Origin: Streptomyces sp. AC512_CC834
GTDB taxonomy: Bacteria; Actinomycetota; Actinomycetes; Streptomycetales; Streptomycetaceae
Length of the DNA stretch: 64,000 nt
Assembly: GCF_019049325.1 (NCBI RefSeq)
Contig: NZ_JAGMUO010000006.1
Location: 32,102 to 96,101, forward strand
Direction of reading: 5' to 3'
Both the position numbers and the translations under genes were made by a program. This document shows positions 15,528-23,422 of the stretch, one piece after another. The notes under the pieces were generated by a model. That model made no database searches. It was not told the origin of the DNA and saw only the letters and a program-made list of their open reading frames with translations. The first letter of the stretch is position 1. Every line of letters starts with the position of its first letter.

Positions 15528-16961
15528 TCACGCGGAACCGGTGGCGGGGGGCGGCGGTGCGGAGGCGGTGCCCCTCACCCGGGCCAGCGTCTTGCCGATC
15601 TCCTCGACGGTCCGGTCGACGTCCGATTCCGTCGTGCGCCAGGAAGTGACGGAGATACGCATCGCCAGCACGCCGTGCCAGGTCGTCTCCCCGAACCAGC
15701 AGACGCCGCCGGTCTGCAACTGCTTGATGACCTTGCGGGTGAGGGTGTCGTCGCCGCCGAAACGCACCAGAACCTGGTTGAGCACGGCATCGTTGAGGAT
15801 CTGGACCTGCGGCAGGGACTCCAGCTTCGTGACGAAGCGGCGGGTGTTGGCGCAGCAGCGGTCGATGATGTCGGCCACCCCGGTGCGGCCCAGGGTGCGC
15901 AGGGCCGCCCAGACCGGCAGGCTGCGGGCCCTGCGGGAGAGCTCGGGGACCCATTCGATCGGGTCGCGCTCTCCCGGGACTCCGGCGGGAAGGTAGTCGG
16001 CACGTGTGTGCAGCATCGCGGCCTGATGTGCCTGCGGGTGGGCCACGAAGACGAGTCCGCAGTCGTACGGCACGTTCAGCCATTTGTGCGCGTCGGTCGC
16101 CCATGAGTCGGCGCGCTCGACCCCGGCCACCAGATGGCGCAGGGCGGGGCTGGCCGCGGCCCACAGGCCGAACGCACCGTCCACGTGTACCCAGGCGGAG
16201 TGGCGGTGGGCGATGTCGCTGATGTCGCCCACCGGGTCGATGGCCCCCGAGTTCACGTCGCCCATCTGTGCGCAGACGATGGTGGGCCCGTGGCAGTCGG
16301 CCAGGACGTGTTCCAGCTCCTCGACGCGCAGCCGGCCTTCGCCGTCGGAGGGCACGACGTGCACCTGGTCGGTGCCGAAGCCGAGGTAGCGCAGCGCGAG
16401 GTCGATCGTCAGATGGCGCTGCTCGCCGACGACTATGTGGATGGGCGGGGCGCTTTGCAGGCCGCGGCGTTCCACGTCCCAGCCGGCCGCGGCCAGGACG
16501 TGGTGGCGTGCTGCGGCCAGTGCGGTCACGTGTGCCATCGCGCAGCCGGTGGGGAAACCGACGGAGGTGTCGGCGGGCAGACCGAGCAGGTCGATGAGCC
16601 AGCCGGCGGCGATGTGCTCGGCGGTCGCCACGGCGGGCCCGAGGTCGAAGATCCCGCTGTTCTGGTCCCAGGCAGTGGTGATCCAGTCGGCGGCAATCGC
16701 GACGGGCAGGGTGCCGCCGACGACGTAGCCGAAATAGCGGGGGCCGGAACTGGCGACCACACCGCCCTCGGCCGCGGCCCGTCCTAGCAGGTCGATGGTC
16801 TCGGTGGGCGACGCCGGCCGCTCCGGCAGCGGTCCGCCCAGCAGCTTCATGAGCTCGTCGGCCCCGGCGGTGGCGCCCACATGCCGCTCAGGCAGCCCGG
16901 CCAGGTAGTCCATGGCCTGCCCGGCCGCGTGCGCCAGGATTTCCCTTTCACCAAGATTCAT
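15528..16961 (-). CDS. PLP-dependent group II amino-acid decarboxylase
   Basis: 477 residues from the ATG at 16961. The PLP-enzyme fold is clear: FPTGCAMAHVTALAAARH in the cofactor region, the aspartate contacting the pyridine nitrogen in HVDGAFGLWAAAS and the Schiff-base lysine in DAHKWLNVPYD. The family decarboxylates aromatic, acidic or branched amino acids to amines. In valanimycin biosynthesis a decarboxylase (VlmD) makes the amine that is then N-hydroxylated; this gene is divergent from an N-hydroxylase homologue at 17129, which supports the same role. The substrate amino acid cannot be read from sequence. Its promoter would start the transcript at or next to the ATG, so the mRNA may be leaderless. 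Confidence 0.9.
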   Translation of the reverse strand: MNLGEREILAHAAGQAMDYLAGLPERHVGATAGADELMKLLGGPLPERPASPTETIDLLGRAAAEGGVVASSGPRYFGYVVGGTLPVAIAADWITTAWDQNSGIFDLGPAVATAEHIAAGWLIDLLGLPADTSVGFPTGCAMAHVTALAAARHHVLAAAGWDVERRGLQSAPPIHIVVGEQRHLTIDLALRYLGFGTDQVHVVPSDGEGRLRVEELEHVLADCHGPTIVCAQMGDVNSGAIDPVGDISDIAHRHSAWVHVDGAFGLWAAASPALRHLVAGVERADSWATDAHKWLNVPYDCGLVFVAHPQAHQAAMLHTRADYLPAGVPGERDPIEWVPELSRRARSLPVWAALRTLGRTGVADIIDRCCANTRRFVTKLESLPQVQILNDAVLNQVLVRFGGDDTLTRKVIKQLQTGGVCWFGETTWHGVLAMRISVTSWRTTESDVDRTVEEIGKTLARVRGTASAPPPPATGSA

Positions 16962-16968
16962 TTCACCG

Positions 16969-17001
16969 AAGATATGACATGCCCGCTGACCTGGCGCTGA
17001 C
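16969..17001 (-). promoter_or_regulatory. SARP-type promoter for the decarboxylase (possibly leaderless)
   Basis: On the minus strand GTCAG repeats begin at 17001 and 16990 (11 bp apart), with a TATCTT -10 box at 16974-16969, 16 nt after the last repeat start. The expected start of transcription (about 16962) coincides with the start codon at 16961. Confidence 0.7.
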
Positions 17002-17031
17002 AGCGGCAATGCCCGTGCGGCCGATTTCAGG

Positions 17032-17075
17032 GTCAGTTGAACGTCAGCCCGATGTCAGTCGCCTGCTGGCATAGT
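17032..17075 (+). promoter_or_regulatory. SARP-type promoter for the N-hydroxylase operon
   Basis: Three GTCAG repeats begin at 17032, 17043 and 17054, exactly 11 bp apart, followed by a CATAGT -10 box at 17070-17075. The -10 hexamer and its GCTGG/TCTGG lead-in resemble those of the tRNA-like 1 promoter. It is divergent from the decarboxylase promoter. Confidence 0.8.
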
Positions 17076-17128
17076 CCTTTGTGACGGCCGTCCCGTCCAT
17101 GCATACATCGCTCAAGGAGGGCGCGGCG

Positions 17129-18268
17129 ATGCGATTTCTTGACTCCGCGCACGAGTCGTGTGAGAAATTCCATCCGGGTTTGACAGCGGCCCTCGAGGCC
17201 ATTCCGCTGGCGGAACGTGAAGCCGCGGACAGCCGGGTGCTGGAGATATTTCGTGCCCACGGCGGTGCGGGGCTGCTGGTGCCCAGGGCGTACGGCGGGC
17301 AGGAGGCCGATCCGGTGGGCGCGGCACGCGCGCAGCGGGCCCTCGGGGCGCTGTCACCCTCACTCGGGGTGGCGACGGTCATGCACCACTTCACCGTGGC
17401 CATGCTCTTCAGTCTGGCGGAGACGGCCGACCGTCTGACCCCCGCCCAGACCAAGCTGTTGGCCTCCATCGCCACGGACGGGCTGCTGCTGTCCTCCGCG
17501 TGGGCGGAGGGGCGTACGGACCAGAACATCCTGCTGCCCTCGGTGGTGGCCGAGCCGGTCGGCGACGGCTACCGGGTCAACGGCGAGAAGAAGCCGTGCA
17601 GCCTTTCGCGGTCGATGGACCTGCTGACCGCCAGTGTCGCGATCACCGACGAGGAGGGCCGGCAGAGTCTGGCCCTGCTGCTCATCCCGGCGGACTCCCC
17701 CGGTATCACCGTCGAGACGTTCTGGGCGACGCCGGTACTCGCCGCCGCACAGAGCGACTTGGTGCGGCTGACGGATGTGATGGTGCCGCAGGAGCTGGTC
17801 ATCGGCAGCACTCCGGAGGACCAGCGCCGGCTCGATGATCTCCAGACGGCCGGTTTCACGTGGTTCGAGTTGCTGGTCACCTCCGCGTACACGGGTGTGG
17901 CGGCGACGCTGGTGAGCCGGGTACTCCAGGCCCGCCGGGGAAATGAGAGCGATCGGTCCGCTCTCGCGGTGCGTCTGCAGGCGGCCGTAGACCTGCAGGA
18001 AGGCGCCGCTCGCGCCATCGCGGGCGGGGTCGAGGGCGACGAGGCGGTCGCCTTGGTCCTGGTGGCCCGCTACGCGACGCAGGATCTGCTCGCCGCCGCC
18101 GTCGACGCCGCGACGGAGATGCTCGGCGGCATGGCCTTCGTCGGTTCCCCCGACGTCGCCTACCTCGCCTCCGCGGTGCGGGCGCTGGCCTTCCACCCGC
18201 CCTCTCGCGGAAGCCTTGCGACGCAATTGGTCGATTACTTCGAGGGAAATCCGCTGCACCTTTCCTGA
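17129..18268 (+). CDS. Acyl-CoA-dehydrogenase-like flavin monooxygenase, probable amine N-hydroxylase (VlmH-like)
   Basis: 379 residues; AAGGAGG lies 8 nt before the ATG. The fold is that of the acyl-CoA dehydrogenase superfamily: an N-terminal helical domain, a middle beta domain (SSAWAEGRTDQNILLPS, VNGEKKPCSLSRSMDLL) and a C-terminal helical domain ending in EMLGGMAFVGSPDVAYL. The usual catalytic glutamate of true dehydrogenases is not evident. VlmH of valanimycin (isobutylamine N-hydroxylase) belongs to this group and needs a separate flavin reductase, which is present at 18829. With a decarboxylase next door, the simplest reading is amine to hydroxylamine. Other two-component oxygenases of this fold oxidise phenols or sulfur compounds. 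Confidence 0.85.
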   Translation: MRFLDSAHESCEKFHPGLTAALEAIPLAEREAADSRVLEIFRAHGGAGLLVPRAYGGQEADPVGAARAQRALGALSPSLGVATVMHHFTVAMLFSLAETADRLTPAQTKLLASIATDGLLLSSAWAEGRTDQNILLPSVVAEPVGDGYRVNGEKKPCSLSRSMDLLTASVAITDEEGRQSLALLLIPADSPGITVETFWATPVLAAAQSDLVRLTDVMVPQELVIGSTPEDQRRLDDLQTAGFTWFELLVTSAYTGVAATLVSRVLQARRGNESDRSALAVRLQAAVDLQEGAARAIAGGVEGDEAVALVLVARYATQDLLAAAVDAATEMLGGMAFVGSPDVAYLASAVRALAFHPPSRGSLATQLVDYFEGNPLHLS

Positions 18269-18310
18269 TCCTTGTGTCCGCTGGCCACGTGCTGATTTAT
18301 GGAGGGAACC

Positions 18311-18826
18311 GTGGATCAAAAGAACCCGTTCGAGACACCCAATACGTTCCGGTTGCACCGGGCGGAGTATCTCGTGGGTTTCGCGCTGTCGATCGTACTG
18401 ATCATCGTTCATTTCGGAGAGATCCGCTGGATCCCCTTCATCGCGCTGTTCGCCTACATCGACCTCATCGGCTACATCCCTGGCGCCATCGCCTTCCGCC
18501 GGAGTACCGACGGGCGCATCTCCAAGGTCTACTACGTGCTGTACAACAGCATGCACAGTCTGGTCACCCAGGGTGCTGTAGTGGGGCTGTGGCTGTGGCT
18601 GGCGGGGCCCGAGTGGGCGCTGCTGGCGATCCCGTTCCACGTCCTGGGGGACCGCGGACTGTTCGGCAACTTCCTCAAGCCCTTCGGGCTGCCCTTCGAG
18701 CCGGTCGCCGATCCCCTGTACGACAGGATCACTGCGCAGATGCGCGCACGCACCGCCGGCGCCGGAAGCCGGGTGCCCGGGCCGGCCGTCGCCGAGCACA
18801 CACCCGGCGTCGCACAGGAAGCCTGA
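18311..18826 (+). CDS. Small polytopic membrane protein, candidate N-N bond-forming protein (VlmO position)
   Basis: 171 residues from a GTG at 18311 with GGAGG 6 nt upstream; an ATG at 18299 overlaps that site and is rejected. About four membrane segments are visible: residues 20-34, 41-62, 84-98 and 100-113. Polar residues within or next to them (His16, His34, Asp51, His82, and His110 with Asp114 in FHVLGDRG) look like metal or catalytic ligands. It lies between N-hydroxylase and flavin reductase genes. In the valanimycin pathway a membrane protein, VlmO, has been reported to act on the seryl-hydroxylamine ester on the way to the azoxy bond. Size, topology and neighbourhood fit that role; sequence identity to VlmO could not be checked here. 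Confidence 0.65.
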   Translation: MDQKNPFETPNTFRLHRAEYLVGFALSIVLIIVHFGEIRWIPFIALFAYIDLIGYIPGAIAFRRSTDGRISKVYYVLYNSMHSLVTQGAVVGLWLWLAGPEWALLAIPFHVLGDRGLFGNFLKPFGLPFEPVADPLYDRITAQMRARTAGAGSRVPGPAVAEHTPGVAQEA

Positions 18827-18828
18827 CT

Positions 18829-19401
18829 GTGAATTCCACACCTGCCGCCGCGGCGGTGGCCACGGCCCGCGGCATCCAGGGCGCCGGCCCCGAGGCCGGC
18901 CGCCGGGCGCTGCGCCGCTTCGCCTCGGGCATCACCGTGCTGACCGTCAACCACGACGGTGTGCGGCACGGCACCACTGTCAGCGCCGTGGTGGCCATCT
19001 CCCGCGAACCGCTGCTGCTGGGCGCCTGCCTGCGGTCTTCTTCCGCGTTTACTGCACTGGCCCGCGAGGCGGGTGTGTTTTCAGTCAATGTTCTGTCCAG
19101 TGAACAGGCGTCCCTGGCAAGGCAGTTCGCCGTTCCTGGCCGGCACCGGGGCGACGCGCAGTTCGCCGACGTGAAGTGGACCACGGACAACATGACAGGC
19201 GCGCCGCTGATCGACGGCTGCCTGGCCCACATGGCGTGCGCCCTGACCGGGGACCAGGAGATCGGGGATCACCATCTGCTGACGGCGGAGGTGCTGGCCG
19301 GGGACGCGGGCCAGGGGGCTCCGCTGCTGGCTTTCGCCGGGCAGCTGTGGCACGAGGGGCTCTCGGCCCTGGACACCCGCACACCCGAGGACAAGGAGTG
19401 A
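18829..19401 (+). CDS. Flavin reductase (VlmR/HpaC-like)
   Basis: 190 residues from a GTG two bases after the previous stop. It matches the short-chain flavin reductase family: RRALRRFASGITVLTVN, GTTVSAVVAISREPLLLGACL, SSSAFTALAREAGVFSVN and a terminal LAFAGQLWHEG. These proteins pass reduced FMN/FAD to partner monooxygenases. Immediate partners are the N-hydroxylase at 17129 and possibly the luciferase-like enzyme at 4433. The longer open frame starting near 18274 overlaps the membrane-protein gene and is not coding upstream of 18829. Confidence 0.9.
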   Translation: MNSTPAAAAVATARGIQGAGPEAGRRALRRFASGITVLTVNHDGVRHGTTVSAVVAISREPLLLGACLRSSSAFTALAREAGVFSVNVLSSEQASLARQFAVPGRHRGDAQFADVKWTTDNMTGAPLIDGCLAHMACALTGDQEIGDHHLLTAEVLAGDAGQGAPLLAFAGQLWHEGLSALDTRTPEDKE

Positions 19402-19407
19402 ACTGCG

Positions 19408-20397
19408 ATGACCGCTGACATACCTGTCGAAGCGGACTGGGACGAGGCACCCGGCCTGCTGGAGGGCGCCGGCTCGCTTGCGCTGACGGTCGAGCAGTGC
19501 GACCTGGCGTACTGGTTCTCCGCCGTGGCCCAGGGCACCCTGCGCAACCGCCCCCTGGGGTACTCGCCGTCGGCCCTCACGCCCGACCACATGCGCGAGC
19601 CCGGTCCCCTGCGCGAGGCGCTCCGGCTGGAGCTGGCCTACCGGGCGCTGGACGAGGAGTCCGCCACCAAGGTGCTGGCGGACTACGTGGCCACCGCGCC
19701 GGGCACTGCCGAGCTGGAGTTCTTCTCCACCCAGCTGCTGGACGAGGCGCGGCACCACATGATCTTCCGCAACCATCTGGTCGACCTCGGCGTGCCCCGG
19801 GGTGAGCTGATGCCGTGGATCCGCGAGGTCGGCGCGGACTACGAGCAGCAGGTCCTGCGGCCGATCAGAGAGTTCGCGCAGCAGGTGACGCGGGAGGAGC
19901 AGGACTTCATCGGCGGGGTCGTGGCGTTCGCGGTCATCATCGAAGGGGTGCTGGCCGCCTCCACCGAACTGAGCGAACGCAAGTGGGGGGTGCTCGATCC
20001 GGTCGCTGGGGAGATCGCCCGCGGCGCCGCGATCGACGAGATCCGCCATCTCGCGGTCGGCAGCTCCATCGTGCGCGAACACCTGCTCGAGCACCCGGAG
20101 GACCGCGAGCACATCATGGGGGTCCTGCACCGCGGCCGCGCGCTGTGGGGCGAGATCAACGACCGGGAGTTCGTCATGCACCGCGAGGAACTCTTCCAGG
20201 AGGGCATGCTCCAGCACCGGGAACTGCTGACGGACTTCGAGCTGTTCCCGGGGTGCCGGATGCTCGATACCACTCCGCAGTCGCGATGGGACCTCGCGGC
20301 CCGCTGGAATGACGAACTGGCCGAATCTCGGCTGAAATACATGGGGATCCCGGAGGCAATCGATCTTCTGCGTGCACAGGCTCCCCGCATCCTGTAG
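19408..20397 (+). CDS. Ferritin-like diiron protein, candidate azoxy-forming oxidase (VlmB-like)
   Basis: 329 residues with AAGGAG before the ATG. Two helix-pair iron motifs are visible: E113-A-R-H116 in LLDEARHH and E211-I-R-H214 in AIDEIRHL, with further glutamates at about 83 or 75 and at 179. This E/ExxH + E/ExxH spacing is that of ribonucleotide-reductase-like diiron proteins and N-oxygenases. VlmB of valanimycin has been reported to oxidise a hydrazine intermediate to the azoxy group. It is the fourth gene in the N-hydroxylase operon, in line with that job. Oxidation of an amine to nitro/nitroso, as by AurF-type enzymes, is the alternative. Confidence 0.8.
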   Translation: MTADIPVEADWDEAPGLLEGAGSLALTVEQCDLAYWFSAVAQGTLRNRPLGYSPSALTPDHMREPGPLREALRLELAYRALDEESATKVLADYVATAPGTAELEFFSTQLLDEARHHMIFRNHLVDLGVPRGELMPWIREVGADYEQQVLRPIREFAQQVTREEQDFIGGVVAFAVIIEGVLAASTELSERKWGVLDPVAGEIARGAAIDEIRHLAVGSSIVREHLLEHPEDREHIMGVLHRGRALWGEINDREFVMHREELFQEGMLQHRELLTDFELFPGCRMLDTTPQSRWDLAARWNDELAESRLKYMGIPEAIDLLRAQAPRIL

Positions 20398-20419
20398 CTT
20401 GCCGTGTCACACATACCTG

Positions 20420-20459
20420 CAGCAGCCGATTTTCTGGCATGCCAGACAGCCGGCTGCTG
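20420..20459 (+). promoter_or_regulatory. Nested hairpin between the diiron gene and the VOC gene
   Basis: CAGCAGCCG at 20420-20428 pairs with CGGCTGCTG at 20451-20459, enclosing a second palindrome TCTGGCATGCCAGA (20433-20446). It sits 23 nt after the diiron stop and 38 nt before the VOC start. It could be an intercistronic stabiliser, a partial terminator, or an operator. Confidence 0.5.
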
Positions 20460-20496
20460 TCCGCACGGAGTTAATCCGCAATAGGAGAAACAAGAG

Positions 20497-20832
20497 ATGG
20501 CCATCCAGATCGGTAACGTCTGCGTTGACACCAACGACCTGAAGCGCGCCTCTGAGTTCTGGCAGGCGGTGACCGGGTACAAGGTTTCGTCGTCCGACGA
20601 TTCCACGGTGTACTTCGAGGACCCGGAGCAGAAAGCGTCCGGCCTGTCGCTCCAGTTGGTCCCCGAGAAGCGGCAGGGCAAGAACCGGCTGCACCTGGAC
20701 TTCTTCACCAGCGACCTGGACGGTGAGGTGAAGCGCGTCAAGGGCCTCGGTGCCACCGAAGTCGCCTCCTATGACGGCTGGGTAGTTCTGAAGGACCTGG
20801 ACGACAACGAGTTCTGCATCTGTGCGGCCTGA
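20497..20832 (+). CDS. VOC-superfamily (glyoxalase/bleomycin-resistance-like) protein
   Basis: 111 residues: one vicinal-oxygen-chelate half-barrel pair, with GNVCVDTNDLKRASEFW at the start, VYFEDPEQ, RLHLDFFTSDLD in the centre and LKDLDDNEFCIC at the end. The ribosome site is AGGAG, 13 nt from the ATG. Metal residues His (LHLDF) and Glu (NEFCI) can be seen, but one position of the usual set is unclear. Such small VOC proteins act as drug-binding resistance proteins or as small isomerases. It ends just before a terminator and is followed by the DNA-repair fusion, so a self-protection role is plausible. Confidence 0.8.
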   Translation: MAIQIGNVCVDTNDLKRASEFWQAVTGYKVSSSDDSTVYFEDPEQKASGLSLQLVPEKRQGKNRLHLDFFTSDLDGEVKRVKGLGATEVASYDGWVVLKDLDDNEFCICAA

Positions 20833-20846
20833 CGGCCGGCAGTGAA

Positions 20847-20896
20847 CAGTGCGACGGCGGTCCAGCATGTGTTTGTGCTGGACCGCTGTCGCACTG
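20847..20896 (+). terminator. Terminator after the N-hydroxylase-to-VOC operon
   Basis: Two 21-nt arms (20847-20867, 20876-20896) pair with one G-T pair and an 8-nt loop. The stem starts 14 nt after the VOC stop. Confidence 0.8.
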
Positions 20897-20963
20897 CCGC
20901 ATTCTTGGCCGGCCTGCTCGGGCCGGCCCCCGCAGAGGCAGAAATGCGAAAGGAACGCGTTGG

Positions 20964-22154
20964 ATGAACTGTGGCTTCACCCTTTTCGACACCGCCGTCG
21001 GCACCTGCGGAATCGCCTGGAGCGAGCACGGCGTCACCTGCCTGCAGCTGCCGGAAGCCGACCGGGCCCGTACCCACGAGCGGCTGCTGAGCATGGTTCC
21101 CGGGGGGCTGGAGAGTACGCCGCCGCCTCACGTGTGCGGTGTCATCACCGCTGTGGTGCGGCATCTGCGCGGCGAGCCGGGGGACCTGGCCTCTGTTGAT
21201 CTGGACATGTCGCGGGTGCCGCCCTTCCGCCGCCGTGTCTACGACACCGCCCGGGCCATTCCGGCCGGTGAGACCCTCACCTACGCGGCGGTGGCCGAGC
21301 GGATGGGGAAGCCGGGTGCGGCACGCGCCGTGGGCCAGGCGCTCGCCCGTAATCCCTTCGCACTGATCGTTCCCTGCCATCGCGTGGTGGCCGCGGGCGG
21401 CAAACCCGGCGGCTTCTCCGCGGGCGGCGGCGTCACCACGAAACTGGGCCTGCTGGCGATCGAACGTGCCGGTGCGCAACGCCCCGCCGGGACCGGCGGT
21501 CCGGCCGGCGCCTACCCCTTCGACCCGGTCACCGCGGTCGCGTATCTGCGTGCCTCGGACCCCGCGCTCGCCGACCTAATCGACAGTACCGGTCCGTTCG
21601 CCATGCCGCTCAACGAGGCGGCCAGCGTTTTCGGCGCGCTCGCCGAGGCCGTCGTCTACCAGCAGCTGTCGAACAAGGCGGCGGCGACGATCCACCGCCG
21701 TGTCCGTGCGCTGTTCCCCGATTCGAGCGAGGGCCTGCTGCCCGAGCAGATCCTCGGCGCCTCCGACGAACAGCTGCGCTCCGCGGGTCTGTCACGGCCG
21801 AAGCTGGCATCGCTGCGCGACCTCGCGCACAAGGTGGATGCCGGTGTGCTGCCGGAGCTGGAGGCGATCCGGGGGATGGACGACGAGGCAGTAATCCAGT
21901 GCCTGTCGTCGGTGCGCGGCATCGGCCGGTGGACCGCGCAGATGTTCCTCATGTTTCGTCTGGGCCGGCCGGACGTGCTGCCGGTGGACGACTACGGCAT
22001 TCGCAACGGCTTCTCGATCGCCTTCGGGAAGGCGGCTCTTGCCGGGCGCGAGGAGATCGAGACCCGCGGTGCGCGGTGGCGTCCGTTTCGCACGGTGGCG
22101 TGCTGGTACCTGTGGGAAGCGGTGGAACGCACCAAGCGGGGGTCCTCGGCCTGA
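20964..22154 (+). CDS. O6-alkylguanine-DNA alkyltransferase fused to AlkA-like DNA glycosylase
   Basis: 396 residues in two parts. Residues about 1-175 are an Ogt/MGMT protein with the acceptor cysteine in the diagnostic VPCHRV, followed by GGKPGGFSAGGG. After a short linker, residues about 185-390 are a helix-hairpin-helix glycosylase: SVRGIGRWTAQMF is the HhH-GPD motif and VLPVDDYGIRNG carries the catalytic aspartate. The first removes alkyl groups from O6-guanine; the second excises N3/N7-alkyl purines. The fusion handles both main lesion classes left by SN1-type alkylating agents. Streptomyces carry such genes singly for housekeeping, but a fusion between operons of this cluster is best read as self-resistance to a product that yields an alkyldiazonium or similar electrophile. 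Confidence 0.9.
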   Translation: MNCGFTLFDTAVGTCGIAWSEHGVTCLQLPEADRARTHERLLSMVPGGLESTPPPHVCGVITAVVRHLRGEPGDLASVDLDMSRVPPFRRRVYDTARAIPAGETLTYAAVAERMGKPGAARAVGQALARNPFALIVPCHRVVAAGGKPGGFSAGGGVTTKLGLLAIERAGAQRPAGTGGPAGAYPFDPVTAVAYLRASDPALADLIDSTGPFAMPLNEAASVFGALAEAVVYQQLSNKAAATIHRRVRALFPDSSEGLLPEQILGASDEQLRSAGLSRPKLASLRDLAHKVDAGVLPELEAIRGMDDEAVIQCLSSVRGIGRWTAQMFLMFRLGRPDVLPVDDYGIRNGFSIAFGKAALAGREEIETRGARWRPFRTVACWYLWEAVERTKRGSSA

Positions 22155-22212
22155 GTCCGACAGCCCCGGGGGATCCCGGCGAAGCCCCCGCCTGGTGCGC
22201 TCATGGGTGTGC

Positions 22213-22374
22213 TCACTCGGGCACGGACTCGATCGCCGCCGCGCGCAGCAGCGCGTCGAGTTCGGCGAGTGCTGCGTCGGCGGCTGCTCCCGCCGCTTGG
22301 TCGTCGGGAGCCGCGGCCACCGCTCCGAATAGTTCGAAGACGTGCTGGCCAGTGGAGTCGATCCGGTCGGACAT
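22213..22374 (-). CDS. Possible 53-residue protein downstream of the aminoacyl-tRNA transferase
   Basis: A short frame starts MSDRIDSTGQHVFELFGAV and continues as an alanine-rich, acidic helix ending in RAAAIESVPE. It begins 49 nt after the transferase stop on the same strand. The ribosome site is weak (GAG next to the ATG). Predicted character is a soluble amphipathic helix; no family is recognised. It may be a real small partner protein or chance coding. Confidence 0.4.
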   Translation of the reverse strand: MSDRIDSTGQHVFELFGAVAAAPDDQAAGAAADAALAELDALLRAAAIESVPE

Positions 22375-22423
22375 CTCTGAATACCCCGTTCGTCGTCTCG
22401 GACTTGGCGAAGAGCGCGCGTGG

Positions 22424-23422
22424 TCAGACCGCGTTGCAGGCACGGAAGATGTGCACGAGTGCCGGAATGCTCGCCCCGTTCTGGAAGGCGACGTACTCCG
22501 GGAGGATGACGTCGGGGGCCCACTTCTCCTTGTAGGCGAGCTGGGTCTGCGCCGGGTACACGCCTTCGCCGAACTGCCACAGGTGTCCCATGAACCAGTG
22601 GAAGGCCTTGCTGTGCCCGGGCAGCTGCGGTCGCACCTGCAGCGACGTGAAGGGCGTGAATCCGAAGTGGAGGTAGCGCGTTCCCTCGGCCTTGAAGGTG
22701 TCGATGGCCGTCTTGTTGATCGCCTCCATCACCCCGGGGGGCGAGTCGGGATGGCGCCGTGTCAGGTCGTGGAGCCAGCCGGCCTGCGCACCGTAGACGG
22801 GTGAGTAGGTGATGTAGCCGACGAGTTTGTCGTCCAGCACGCCGACGAACAGCCGACGCAACGGCTGGTACTCGCCGCCGTACTGGCCTATCAGGAACTC
22901 GAGGGGCTTCGTGCCCTCGCCCTTGGTCCCCAGCCAGCTCTTGTCCAGCTCCCACATCTGGTCGTACCACGGTTCGAGCGGGACTTCGCTGATCTTCAGA
23001 CCGCTGCGCAGCGAGCGGGAGATCTTGTTGCGCAGTTGCATGAACGCGGTACCGCGCAGGGAGAAACCCTCAAGGTCGATGGCGTACGAGGCGCCGATCT
23101 GATTGACCGTGAAACCTTGGGCAAGATAAGGATCCGCGTCGGCGCCCTGGAGCTGCACGGTCACGATCTGGCGGCTCTGTTCGTTCGCGAAGGCGACGAA
23201 TTCCTGGAGCAGGCGCGCGCGGGTGTCGACCGGTGCGAACGGTCCACCCAACTGGACCAGGTACCTTCCTGCGGTGCGGTACACGATGACTCCCGGCGAG
23301 TCATCCGATTCGAAATAGCTGTTCCCGCTGTTGACCGCGAGGAAGGCACTCGGATTATCTGCGACCGTATATCGCTGAATGGCTTCGAGTGCCCTGTCGG
23401 ATTCTGTTGTGACGGTAGCCAT
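22424..23422 (-). CDS. DUF2156/MprF-C-type aminoacyl-tRNA-dependent transferase (VlmA-like)
   Basis: 332 residues from the ATG at 23422 (GGAGGT upstream). The protein has the duplicated GNAT-like fold of the lysyl-phosphatidylglycerol synthase C-terminal domain: AFLAVNSGNSYFESDD early, FMQLRNKISRSLRSGLKI in the middle, then GVLDDKLVGYITYSPV, PPGVMEAINKTAIDTFKAEG and a terminal LAYKEKWAPD. No membrane segments precede the domain, unlike MprF. VlmA of valanimycin is the soluble member that moves serine from seryl-tRNA to a hydroxylamine oxygen. With a cluster SerRS and two serine-like tRNAs, the same reaction is the natural prediction. Start choice drops 32 in-frame upstream residues that lie in the promoter region. 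Confidence 0.85.
   Translation of the reverse strand: MATVTTESDRALEAIQRYTVADNPSAFLAVNSGNSYFESDDSPGVIVYRTAGRYLVQLGGPFAPVDTRARLLQEFVAFANEQSRQIVTVQLQGADADPYLAQGFTVNQIGASYAIDLEGFSLRGTAFMQLRNKISRSLRSGLKISEVPLEPWYDQMWELDKSWLGTKGEGTKPLEFLIGQYGGEYQPLRRLFVGVLDDKLVGYITYSPVYGAQAGWLHDLTRRHPDSPPGVMEAINKTAIDTFKAEGTRYLHFGFTPFTSLQVRPQLPGHSKAFHWFMGHLWQFGEGVYPAQTQLAYKEKWAPDVILPEYVAFQNGASIPALVHIFRACNAV

Noticed and set aside
20964..22154. Simple housekeeping Ogt gene
   Set aside because: The C-terminal half is a complete AlkA-like glycosylase and the gene is embedded between pathway operons, so resistance is the better reading, though not proven.
22155..22212. Possible terminator hairpin between the repair fusion and the small ORF
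   Set aside because: The best stem (CGGGGG/CCCCCG) is only 6 bp with a large loop; too weak to list.
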